Source of the DNA: Hydractinia symbiolongicarpus
Taxonomy: Eukaryota; Cnidaria; Hydrozoa; Anthoathecata; Hydractiniidae
Reading direction: 5' to 3'
DNA: 64,000 bases
Assembly (NCBI RefSeq): GCF_029227915.1
Contig: NC_079879.1
Span: 14,324,001-14,388,000, forward strand
Under the pieces are notes generated by a model. The model searched no databases. It saw nothing but the letters and a program-made list of their open reading frames with translations, and was not told the origin of the DNA. Made by a program: the position numbers and the translations under genes. This document shows positions 1-11,000 of the stretch, in pieces (the stretch's first letter is position 1; each line of letters starts with the position of its first letter).

Positions 1-635
1 TTTATGATTTTGTATTAATGCTTGTTTTGTTTTATCTTATAGATTTAACAAAATATTTGGTAACTTGTACCTGATGATTGTTTAACATGAAACTTGAAGT
101 CCTACAAAAGTACCGTGTATTTTATTGATCTGACACACATAATATATATATATATTATTTACTACAACCAGTTTTTATGGTGTTTTATAAAGAAAAACAC
201 ATAGGTACTTTTTGGATACAATTGTGAACAAACAAATTTGAAACATGTAGATCGCTAATAGCTGTTGCTTTTGTGAGAATTGAGGCTTATTTCACCTTTT
301 CCAGAAGTTTTAGAATTTTTTGTAAAATAATTATCTTTTTTACTAAACGAAAAATTTGTGGCTGGGCAACCACAGTAGTACTGCCCATGCAGGCATGTGA
401 CAGAAAACTCATACAAGACTTCCTTCCAGCTTACATTAGCTAGCTAGCTACATAGCCATTTTGTTTGTTTGTTTTAACTTCAAGAATGTGTGCATATGTA
501 CGAAAATCTGCAAACTTTTTGTAAACATTGGCAAGACATTTTGCATTTACTGCTACTTGGCAATCACTCCACAAAATAATCTGGCTAGCTACCTACCTAG
601 TACTAAGAGGTGTAAATGCATAATAAAATTCTCAC
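1..635. other. Intron 1 of TIPRL (left-edge sequence)
   Basis: No coding exon of either strand was recognised here. The stretch lies downstream of the TIPRL exon 1 splice donor (GT at 635-634 on the minus strand), so it is most simply read as TIPRL intron 1. It is AT-rich with short gctagcta runs. The short open frames look random. Confidence 0.6.
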
Positions 636-730
636 CTTTCAACATCACTTGACTTTAAGATTGGACCCTTAGAAGCAATGATTTCCCATGGACCGAAAAC
701 AAAGTTATCTTTGCTTATCTTGACTGCCAT
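636..730 (-). CDS. TIPRL: TIPRL (TIP41-like, PP2A/TOR pathway regulator), first coding exon, partial gene
   Basis: TIP41-like protein binds PP2A-family catalytic subunits and modulates TOR and DNA-damage signalling in the cytoplasm. The minus strand has ATG at 730-728 and stays open for 31 codons plus 2 nt to a consensus donor (GAAAG|GTGAG at 636/635). The peptide contains FVFGPWEIIASK followed by ILKSSDVER, which matches the start of animal TIPRL (FGPW..TASK..I.KS.DVE). Later exons, with the rest of the roughly 270-residue protein, would lie left of the window. The start is the only in-frame ATG before the motif. It is divergent from the small gene at 819. Family recognition is by memory, not alignment, but the motif is specific. 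Confidence 0.85.
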
Positions 731-818
731 TTTATATTCATACAACAAGCGCACGACTCTCTCATCAACATTATAATATACTTGGTGAAAAATTGAAGCG
801 ATTGTTACACGTGACGGA
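731..818. promoter_or_regulatory. Probable shared promoter of two divergent genes
   Basis: Only 88 bp separate the TIPRL ATG (minus) from the ATG of the small plus-strand gene at 819, so both transcripts probably start from this interval or overlap it. It contains an AT-rich ttataatata stretch near 770. No specific factor site is claimed. Confidence 0.5.
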
Positions 819-1208
819 ATGCGTATGGCTGCAAAGAAGTTGGTTTGGAGAGGAGTAAGGTAGATTTATGCCAGACAACAATTTTTGTTTTGCTCTAATT
901 TTTAAGATACCATATGCACTATGACCATAATATTCAAATCTAGCTTGGGTGCTAAATTTTATATTTACTAGGGCATCGCCAAAATGGTGAAAAAAGAATT
1001 ATTTAAATCCCCAGCAAACATCACTAAAAACGAAGCAATCGAGACATTTATGAAAAAAACTGATGTTGAGATTGAAGTTGGGAAAAACATGAAAGCAGTA
1101 AACAAAGAACTGCATAATAAACGACTAAATAAAATGAGACAGATACTTGAAAAATCACAAAAGGAAGAATGGAAATATAAAAAGATTGAAAACTTTATTG
1201 GGTACTAG
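819..1208 (+). CDS. Small two-exon gene, about 88-90 residues, lysine-rich, function unknown
   Basis: Exon 1 is 819-854, starting at ATG 819 or at the better-placed ATG 825 (MAAKKLVWRGG). Intron 855-971 has a strong donor GTAAGG and acceptor TTACTAG. Exon 2 is 972-1208, and the splice is in frame. The product is basic and probably mostly helical: a short N-terminus, KMVKKELFKSP, an acidic patch near DVEIEVGK, then KRLNKMRQILEKS and a C-terminal EEWKYKKIENFIGY. No signal peptide or membrane segment is visible. The regular codon pattern, clean splice sites and divergent pairing with TIPRL argue that it is real. I cannot name the family. Exon 2 alone could be read as an unspliced 74-residue ORF from ATG 984, but the spliced model is better. 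Confidence 0.6.
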
Positions 1209-1364
1209 TAAAATTGATTGAATGGCATGCCTGTATATGAGAAGAGCTATTGTAGTTTAATGTATGTGTTTAATGTGTTTCGTTTTCCTAGAGTATTCAC
1301 ATACCTTAATTGTATAAATTTTGGCAAGTATTTAAATTGTTGAATGAACAAAATGGAATATTTA

Positions 1365-1679
1365 GTGAGGATTTAATTTGGTGAATACAAAAAAATGTTT
1401 ATTTTGGCGGGTATTTATTTTGGCAAATGACACAAAGAAATGAATTTTTATGTCTTGAAATCTTATATAAAAAATAAGAATAAACGTATATATAAACACA
1501 AGTTCGTTTTTTGAGGAAAAAAAAATTTTTCTTTTCATAATTAAAAAAAAATATATTTTTTTTAAATCCGGAGGGGATTTAATTTGGCGAACGGTAAATT
1601 ATGTTAAATTTGGCGAGTATTTAATTTGCCGAATAGTCAGTTATCAAAGTTTTGGCGGGCATTTAATTTTAATCCTCAC
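1365..1679. mobile_element. MITE-like element with gtgagg...cctcac inverted ends
   Basis: The left end gtgaggatttaattt (1365) and right end aattttaatcctcac (to 1679) are inverted copies. Inside, the motif ttaatttggcg recurs in both orientations, as in subterminal repeats of short DNA transposons. About 315 bp, no coding capacity. A target-site duplication is not clear. Confidence 0.55.
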
Positions 1680-2406
1680 CAAAATTTATCCACTTAAGGT
1701 ATTTCAAATAGAAACAATATAAATTGTATATACTGCTTGGTTTCTTTTTTGAAAAAAGCAATTCAAATGTTTTAATTGTCTAATTTTCAATATTATGGTA
1801 AAATTTGCACCCTGTTTTTTGTATTGCATCCCTCCAATCCAATCCCTCCAATCTGTAGATTTACATAACTATTGCCTTTCTTAATGATGTGTAGTTTATA
1901 GCAAACACATCAGCTGTTTAATAAAATTTTCAACCACTTTAGGGAAGTTATATTCAAGCGAGATGTTTATTCAACCTACACGTTTCTGTTAATTATAAAT
2001 TTTTCCCTTTATGGTAAAATAAGCAAATTCTAAATACCTTATAGGAACAAATTTTTGCAGTTATTTAATTTCACGTTTGATTGAAAAAGTTTTGCAGGGA
2101 TTGCAGTCTATGTCACCACGAATCCAACTGCCCTAATATTTCTCTTCCGTTTTTCATGTGCTAAAAATGATCTGTATGCAATTTTGCGCACAAAAAATAA
2201 TGATGTCAGGACATCAGTTAGGACAATTGTTTAAAACTGTGTTGATGCCTGATTTTAACATTTCAAGATTGATTTTAAAAGTTTTCGTAGTAATTTATAT
2301 TTGCATATTTAAGCAAAGCATGCGAAATTTAGTTCCCGCAAAAATTTGTTCCTGTAATGTCAACGTACATCCTGACACTAAATTTGCTAAAATAATAGGT
2401 TCAATC
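1680..2406. other. Intergenic AT-rich stretch
   Basis: I see no gene, RNA or repeat structure that can be supported. Confidence 0.5.
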
Positions 2407-4450
2407 TAGTCCAGACTAGGATAAATCCACGGGGTCACCCGCCCTTTATATATCGCATTTCATGTTTCCGTAACAGAAGGACAAACAGACAGACGGAATA
2501 CGACTATTATTCAAGAGACTAGCCGTTAACCCGTGAAAAATCCACGGGGTCACCCGTCCTTTATATATCGCACATTTCGTGTCTTCATAACACGGCGTGT
2601 TTCTTGCGCACAAACAGCAGACGGAATACGGCTATTATTAAAGAGACTAGTCGTTAACCCGTAGAAAAATCCACGTCGCCCGTCCTTTAAATTTATTCGT
2701 CGCAACAAAGTGGACAAAAATATATCGCATTTGGTATTGGTGCGCATTTTTAAAATTTCATGTTTCCGTTACGGGACGCGGCTTTCGCGGACACAGACAA
2801 AATACAGCTATTATTAAAGAGACTAGTCGTTAGCCCGTTGAAAAATCCACGGGGTCGTCCGTCCTTTAAATTAACCCGTTGCAACAAAGTAGACAGAAAT
2901 ATATCGCATTTGGTATTGATGCGCATTTTAAATATTTTGTGTTTCTGTTACGGGACACGGCTTTCGCGGACACACAGACAGACAGACGACGGCTATTATT
3001 AAAGAGACTAGTCGTTAACCCGTGGAATAATCCACGGGGTCGCCCGGCGCGTTCGCTCGTCCTTTAAATTTACCCGTCGCAACAAAGTGGATAAAAATAT
3101 ATCACATTTGATATTCGTGCGCATTCTAAAAATTTCGTGTTTTCGTTACGGGACACGGCTTTTGCGGACACACAGACAGACAGACGACGGCTATTATTAA
3201 AGAGACTAGCGTCCTTTGCACATTTCGTGTCTTCATAACACGGCGTGTTTCTTGCGCACAAACAGCAGACGGAATACGGCTAATTATTAAAGAGATAGTC
3301 GTTAGCCCGTGGAAAATCCACGGGTTCGCCCGTCCTTTTTATACCGCATTGCGTGCTTCTCGCTATTGCGCAGCTAAGCTACCATTTTGCGTGACAGAGA
3401 GACGTATACGGGTATTATAATATACTAGCCGTTAACCCGTGGAAAAATCTACGGGGTCGCCTGTCCTTTATATATCGCATTTCGTGTTTCCGTAACAGGG
3501 CGCGGCTTTCGCGGACAGACAGACAAAATACGGCTATTATTAAAGAGACTAGTCGTTAACCCGTAGAAAAATCCACGGGTTCGCCCGTCCTTTAAATTTA
3601 ATCGTCGCAACAAAGTGGATAAAAAGATATCGCATTTGATATTCGTGTTTCCGTAACATCATTTTCTAACTCAGCGGGGGGTACGCGCAGAGACAGACAG
3701 ACTACGGCTATTATTATAGAGACTAGCTGTTAGCCCGTGGAAAAATCCATGGGTTCGCCCGTCCTTTATATTTACCCGTTGCAACAAAGTGGATAAAAAT
3801 ATATCGCATTTGATATTCGTGTTTCCGTAACATCATTGTCTAACTCAGCGGAGGGTCCGCGTAAAGACAGACAGACGACGGCTATTATTATAGAGACTAG
3901 TCGTTAACCCGTGGAAGAATCCACGGGGTCACCCGTCGCGTTCGCTTGTCCTTTAAATTAACCCGTTGCAACAAAGTGGACAGAAATATATTGCATTTGG
4001 TATTGGTGCGCATTTTAAAAATTTCGTGTTTGCGTTACGGGACACGGCTTTCGCGGACAGACAGAAAGACAGACTAGTCGTTAGCCCGTGGAAAAATCCA
4101 CGGGGTCGCCCGTCCTTTAAATTAAGCAGTTGGAACAAAGTGGACAGAAATATATCGCATTTGGTATTGATGCGCATTTTAAAAATTTCGTGTTTCCGTT
4201 ACGGGACACGGCTTTCGCGGACACACAGACAGACGACGGCTATTATTAAAGAGACTATTCGTTAGCCCGTGGAAAAACCCACGGGGTCGCCCGTCCTTTA
4301 TATATCGCATTTCGTGTTTCCGTAACAAAAAGACAAACAGAAGGCTATTATTAAAGAGACTAGCCGGTAGCAGGTGCCAATGCTTTTTATATCGCATATG
4401 TAAAGTTTCCGTAGTAATGTTTTTTTCGCGCACAAACAGACAGACGATTA
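2407..4450 (+). repeat. Tandem/clustered hairpin repeat family (about a dozen units)
   Basis: Units start near gactagtcgttaacccgtgg, recur at about 2518, 2645, 2821, 3006, 3293, 3424, 3547, 3720, 3895, 4074 and 4254, and are spaced about 85-190 bp. Each has a short palindrome (cccgtggaaaaatccacggg), then gtcgcccgtcctttaaatt, a block with tatatcgcatttggtattg, gtttccgttacgggacacgg, a cagacagacagac run, and ends in ctattattaaagagactag. Units vary by internal deletion. Two reverse-orientation units sit at 43895-44165 inside the DIRS-like element, so the family is dispersed. Open frames here are by-products of the repeat. Confidence 0.75.
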
Positions 4451-4684
4451 ACGACCTTGTTAAGGGGGTGTTTAAAGAGGGAGGCGTTTGTTACAAATTT
4501 TAAATTTAAGGAGGTACATTGTGGTATGCGAATCGAGAAAAAACATAGAAATTTTATAAGTGCTGAGTCCACACAAAATAAAAAACGTTTTTCGGCGCTA
4601 ACAGAGGATTTATCGTTATTAATTTTACAAAACTTTAAATAGGCTAGTGAATTCCAATAAAAAATATAAAATCTGAAGTAAAAT

Positions 4685-5089
4685 TTATACTTCTGTTACC
4701 GTGTTATCATCATACGTTTCAATGACTTCGGCGTAGCTTTGGTGAGCAACTTCTCCTTTACTAAATTGTGACAAAAGTTCCACTCTGTTTTGGTCATCAG
4801 CTCCTGTTTCATGTAATTTTAGTAAGGTAAATGTTGGTAGTGATGCCAATATAAAATTGTCCGTAACAAGTTCAAATTCGTTTACAGATTGATTGGAATC
4901 GTCAAACAAAACTTCTTGACGTATTTCATCGCCAACAGTTCTCCAGTTCGTATCGCTTGGGTGAAGCGTTAAAAATAGACGATAAGAGGAGGTTGCGGGT
5001 AGCAATCGTTTAGTAGTAACCGAAACAGTACATGGTTTTGATCGGAGAATTTTTCCTTTCGATATTTGAGCTTCCACAACATAACGACA
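4685..5089 (-). CDS. TRAPPC10: TRAPPC10 terminal coding exon
   Basis: Acceptor attgctttcag before 5089, stop TAA at 4687-4685. Begins CRYVVEAQISKGKIL and includes ASLPTFTLLKL, which aligns with the family's YNVKAEI ... GYLPLPDVRL. The tail is acidic. Confidence 0.9.
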   Translation of the reverse strand, partial: CRYVVEAQISKGKILRSKPCTVSVTTKRLLPATSSYRLFLTLHPSDTNWRTVGDEIRQEVLFDDSNQSVNEFELVTDNFILASLPTFTLLKLHETGADDQNRVELLSQFSKGEVAHQSYAEVIETYDDNTVTEV

Positions 5090-8000
5090 CTGAAAGCAAT
5101 ATGATAACAACAATAACTGCACACAATCTCATCGAGTGCCATGTTTTTTTGTGTTAAAATTAAGAAAAGAATTTTGAAAAATTTGTGCTTTTCTTGTAAT
5201 TTAAAATGGAAAAATGCTTAACATAAATTTTTGGCCACCATTCGAAAATTGTGTCGCCGACTTGTACTGCTGCTAGTTATATATCCATGTTTTTTTGTAC
5301 AGATAATTTGAAATCCAATCATAAGTCTAGGAATATTTTCTCCATTTTGAGCCTACATATCCTTATACGCGTTATGTTTATGAGAAAACCGTGTTGTGCC
5401 ACAGAAATCCTTTTCTGACCTTTTCTTCACTACGAACTTGTCAGTAAATACATACCGGATGCAAGTAAATTATAAACTTTTGTTCAAAGCAGCCTAAATT
5501 TTTTTCATCGTCGTGCTGAAAGAAAAAAAGCGTTAACATATTCTTCGTCATGGTATTCAAAAAAATAACATTTTATAAGATCATTTATAACATTATTTTG
5601 TAACTGAAATGGTGTATAAATATTTCAAATTAACGAAAAAACTCGTATAAAAAAGGATAAATACCTTGGTGTTAAAATTTACTTTAAACAAACACTCTAA
5701 CTCTTCTTCCTCAACAGAATCTAAATCTAAAAGTTTAATCAATTTCCTTATGAAAACTGCAGATAACAAGTCTTATTAGGGATGACTCAGAAATCGACAA
5801 ATGTAAACTCTCTCCGACATTAGGCACGGAGAGGTTATAATACCAATTATGAGAAAATAGGAAGCATTGTGAACTGATTCGTTCTCGGCATGCTTCACAT
5901 AGCGTATTAGACAGCTTAAGCAACTACAACGGCAGACCAAACTACGGGAATCATATCAAATTTGTATGAACTGCGTATGCGTAAGACAGTGAAAACCCCA
6001 TAAGCTAGTAGCAGTGCTTTCGTAGAATACGCCATTTACTATGTTTGCTTGTCGTCGAGAGTACGTGATGAAAGCAGAAACAAAACAGAGAAAAACGTGA
6101 GTTTTCAATAAATATAGGTAATTTTATGTCGAGAAATCTTGGTTGTGGAACCATTCAGGTTTAAAAAGTCAACCAAAGACAGAAGAGAATCATGGACAGC
6201 CATCGCAAATAATCTAAACAAAGTTGACGTGGCACCACCTTTCACTGTTGATTAACGAGCATTTCGTGAACACTTTGCTTCCCTACAGAAGCGTTATGCT
6301 AAAAGGGCTTCGGATGCATTGAAAGAATCTGGTGTATCTCCAAGGGTCACAGAACTGGATGTTCTCATGGAAGAAGTCATGAATAAAGTAGATGAATATG
6401 AGAAACGATTCCTAGAGATTGATGAGGAAAGTAAAAAAGAAAAGGACAAAGAAGAATCTGCTGCTCACAAGATAAGATAAAAGTGCATGGAAACATATGC
6501 AGAAACAAGGAAGAGAAAACAACTTGAAGAAGGTGGAGATGCTAAAGCTAAGAAAAGTAGGTACACTGGCAGTGAAACAATTGGCTACTTAAGGGAGAAG
6601 ACTGAGCGAGATCATGCTCTTAGAGAACAAAAGCTGCAGGTAAAGCAGAATGAACAACAAAATAACGAAAAATTATTGGAACAGCAACAAACTTTTTTGG
6701 CCACCTTTCAACAACAACAAAGTGATCAACAGCAGCTAACAAGAGCCATAATGCAGATGCAAAAACAAACAACATTAGCTATATTATCCATGATTGAAAA
6801 GATGAACAAGTACAAGAAAAATGTTAGTTTTAAAAGTTTAGTTTTAAAAAGAAAGAAATTTTCAATGATACGCACTATTGATTTCCAAGAAATTTGACAA
6901 GTACGCGCCTTTGATTAGGCGATTTTTTTGAGCGAACACTAATTAAACAAATATTGTAGGAAAAAAACAATAAATCGAAAAATGATACAAAATTTTAAAG
7001 GTGTAAGATTTCTACTGGAAATAGTCATCAATATCTGGTGGGTGTATGTCAAAGAAAGTACTTGCAGTGTTTCCATTAAAGCAAGTTCTAGCATTGTGTA
7101 ATAAAGCACATCCGATAGACATTTTGCCAACTGCGCTCAATCCATTCAACTATCCATTCAAATATCCATTCAACAGACACCCGTACATTACTCATGGTTT
7201 TGTTGAACAAATCTTCATCAGGAGTCAGTCTTCGCCCACCACCTGGCTTAAATGGGCTTTGAAGATGAACCCGCAAGTGATATGCTGGGTCCCCATAAAC
7301 ACAAAGGCGATCGCGAGCTCTAGAAAACGAATGATGTGACAGCTGGTTGAGTAATCCAGATTGTGCCAATAAAGCACAATCGTGACGTCTCCCTTCCATT
7401 GGTCCCCAAAGATTAGCAATCAATCCACTAGGAATAACAACTGACTGAAACTTAATTGAATGTACATGTTTGTGACCATTGTAAAGAATTCTCTGGTTTT
7501 GATTTGGTGTACATATACTGTACTGTTTCGTCATTGAAACCCCAGCAATTATTCAACGCTGCACCTTTTCGGTGCACAGTATCTGCATACAATTCCAGTT
7601 GATTCCTTTGAAGTACAGCCTGGTTGAATGTTGATAAAAGGTGTCCAAGGTATCGTGGACGTGATTTGTAATGTGGTTTGAAATGATGCTCATTTTAGGA
7701 ACTGACCGCCCAAACATTGCGATCAAATCACCAAATCTACAAGGATACGCGAATCGTTTTAGAAATATACAAAGCGCCCCGACACTATCCACGTTAGTAC
7801 GATTATAGCACTGAATTTCATCAGCTATCTGCAACGTTTCAAGCAATTTATAAATGTTAGATTTATGAAACCTGAAGCTGGCTAAACATTCATCATCTTC
7901 TGAACGATATAAATCAAAGCTCGTATACTTCCAGTAAGGTAAATCTGGATTCGTCGATTTGTTGATATCATACAAGAGCACGAATTCATCGTCATCTATA

Positions 8001-11000
8001 AGATCATCGAAGAAACAAGTAGAGCCTCCCTGACATTTCTTTTACATGGCATGTTTTTTTTTTTGTTTTCGAAACTAAATTTTTGCACTGCTGAATATTT
8101 TCAAGTTTTCCCGCTAAATTCACATTGCTTAATATAAAAAGATAACTACGGAAACGACGTAGTTGAACTTTGACCTTCGTGAGTCGAAGCCCGTACTTTA
8201 TCCTCCCGTGCTCCTTGCTTAAGGTCTCTAATGTCTAAATACTCAATGCTTGAGGAATTGACGTCAATTTATGAATCATCCCTTATTAAAAACTTTATGA
8301 TGATTTAACAAATGTTGACAACCACACTGATAATAAACGCAGTAAGTTCAGCAGTTAAGACTTTTGACTGTTATCACATATGCCTAAGCAGTGCGATCAC
8401 AAAATGCTTTTTAAAATAGTATTTTTCGCAATACCTGTCAATTCCCACAACACATGGCATTGTTCATTGCCAAACACACGCTAAAACATATAAACATGAA
8501 GGCTGTGAAACATTCGTTAAATTCGAAGTGATATTTATTTCACCCATGTTAACCCCTTAATGTCCGTGTTGTCCCCTTAACGGGTCATAAGGGAGTCGTA
8601 GGGGGAGTCACCTGCCCTGTTAAAAAGCGCTGTTAAGTACTCGACATAAAGGGTTGACAAAAAGCTTGCCAATGGTTGTTAAATAACTCCGTGGAAGGCA
8701 GCTGGTAACGAGAAATACCAAAGCAAAGTGTTGAATTTTTCTAAAAATCTTTTTGGAACTTTTGGTTTAAAAAATTCTACTTGATTGGATAAATTCTTAA
8801 ATGTTCATATCTAAAAAAACATTGTAATGTATAATAAATTACTTCTACGTCCACTGCAGAACCTGTGCAACGGCTCTATTCTCATGGCAAGTGCTAAGCA
8901 ATTTATATTGGTTTATATTTTTGTAGTCTCCAAAACTACGATCAGCTGTCCTGCAAGCAAATCTTCGCCCACAAGACTACCAGTCAGTCAATACATAAGA
9001 AGTAATAAAGCGGTCCTCTTACCATCTTCCTGAATGTTATACGACAAACATGTTAACAAGTAAAAAAATTCATTACCAGTTCATCATCGGAAGATAGTTT
9101 TGAAAACACATTTTTCCTTGCATTAGCAGCGTACAATTGAGGTGATGAAAACACCAAATAGACAGGATTCACACCACACAATGTCACTTTAATAAATTTT
9201 CTAAAAATAAACACATCTTTTTATTTCGTAGTCTTGAAATGTCTCCCTGGTACTTTAACAGCATTAAACAACACACAAATTAACACAGACGATGTGGGCA
9301 ACAATAAAAGACAAAGATACCTAAACTAACCTATTTCCCCTACATATGGTTTCGTTGCTCACTTGAAAAGGTTCATAAAATATGCAATCCAACCGCGGTG
9401 AAGTATTCACCAATTCTTTTAACCATACGTACCAAAAATTTATCTGAATGTAGAACTTTAAGAAATAATGAAATAGGAAAAAAATTTTTGCCAGTCTAAA
9501 TAATATTCGACGTTGATAGTTAAAACCGGCCGTGTGAAGAATACACAAAAGAAATACAGGATATATTTTAACGACATTAAAACCTTAAGCCAACAATTAC
9601 ACGTAAGCAGGTGGTTTACAGTTAACTGTATACTTAGATGAATTAAGAACGTATTGTCGAGAATTTTTTATAAGGTACTTTCGATATTATGGAAAATTTC
9701 ATAGGCAGTTAAATTCGGAAACAAGCTCATTAACCTGCCAAATTGGCACAAATACCTCGTCAAAAATTTACTTCGCTTTACGGAACGGCGAACTAACCTC
9801 GTGCTGTGATTGGCTACTTTCGCCTGTGTTACGGTGAACAGGAGCAACAACGTCAAAAAAAATACCAACTCTCTCAAATGCTTTACAAGCAGGCAAAATC
9901 AAGTCGGCAGCCGTACTACAATCTGGCGTCTCAGTTCTTATTAAAATAGCTGCTTCTCTAGGAGCACCATTTCTTTCCATCGGATAGATATTTATGGAGC
10001 TGGAATCGAGAGGATAAAATAACAGACCTGAATTGGACGTAATACGTAATATAGAACCATCCATAATGATGCCAGGACCATTGAGCAGGGTTACGTGAAG
10101 GCGTTGCTTACTTCCGGTTAAGAGGTAATCTACAACGTAATCTGTTGTCCATGTAATTTTCGGAGGGTCAGCCACCATAAAAAATGCCTTAGAATTTCTC
10201 GATGGAAACGACTTGGATAAAGTCAGATTACCAACAACGCAGCGAAGAGATTGTAAATTATACTTCCCTTCATTCTTAATCTAAAAAAAAGTGAATTAAG
10301 AAATTAGATTATTAGCAGTATTGATTATAGCGTGAAGCAACTTTCATCTTTCTATTTATACCGTATTCTCTCTCTACTTAATCCGAAAAATTACCTTCGC
10401 ACTAACAGTAACCTCATTAATACCAGGAGTTAATGTTATTTTTCTTCCAGATGTTAACATTTCATCGTACACTGGTTCTTGCTGTACAAACATACTACTT
10501 TCTTCCGCGCTGCTAATAGAATCTCTATAAACATAAAAATATATAGATAGAAAATACGTTTTTCAAAAATATTTTCGCAGCTGCCAATGACCAAGATTTC
10601 ATCGATTCTGTCTTAATCTTTTTTAAAATGAAGGGCAGAAACTATGTACTATTTTATCCCTATAAATATTAATTAATTAATTTTATTTTTTTGTATTTTT
10701 TTTTAGTTTAATTCCCACCATTAAAAAACACATTTTTAATAAAACCCAGCTTAAAAAGGAGATAGATAAATAAATACTAAACTCACTGAGAGGATTTATC
10801 ATCATTTGCTATTGACAACATTTCAATATTAATATGTTCTTCTGACACACTGCTGGTAGCTAGAGGTTTGCTTTCTAACTTTTGAATGTAGTTTTCACTT
10901 TCCGCTTTTTTAGACTCTCCATTTGAATTTAAAAGTGCTAGCAATGGTAGCTTAGCTTCGGACTCTTCCAAGCTCTGAATATCCCCAGTACTTTTAGATT

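Larger units (their letters stand above)
5934..8060. mobile_element. Decayed PIF/Harbinger DNA transposon in a TRAPPC10 intron
   Basis: It carries the two genes typical of animal Harbinger elements, a Myb/SANT-like DNA-binding gene on the plus strand and a DDE transposase on the minus strand, converging. Both are broken. The ends are approximate; I could not identify the terminal inverted repeats by eye. It lies in the 3.3-kb intron between TRAPPC10 exons 9029-9023 and 5756-5665. Confidence 0.75.

Noticed and set aside
461-652. Plus-strand 63-codon ORF
   Set aside because: It overlaps TIPRL exon 1 antisense and has random composition.
2407-4450. CRISPR-like array
   Set aside because: Repeat units are long and variable, spacers are not unique, the context is eukaryotic and no cas genes are present.
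8890-9029. A longer TRAPPC10 exon reading EDGKRTALLLLMY then LTGSLVGEDLLAGQ
   Set aside because: It resembles the expected region but has an in-frame TGA and then TAA. The microexon model fits phases and splice signals without stops. Readthrough or sequence error cannot be excluded.
9321-9877. Separate minus-strand ORFs with hydrophobic N-termini as secreted proteins
   Set aside because: They are extensions of TRAPPC10 exons 9331-9443 and 9798-10280 into introns.
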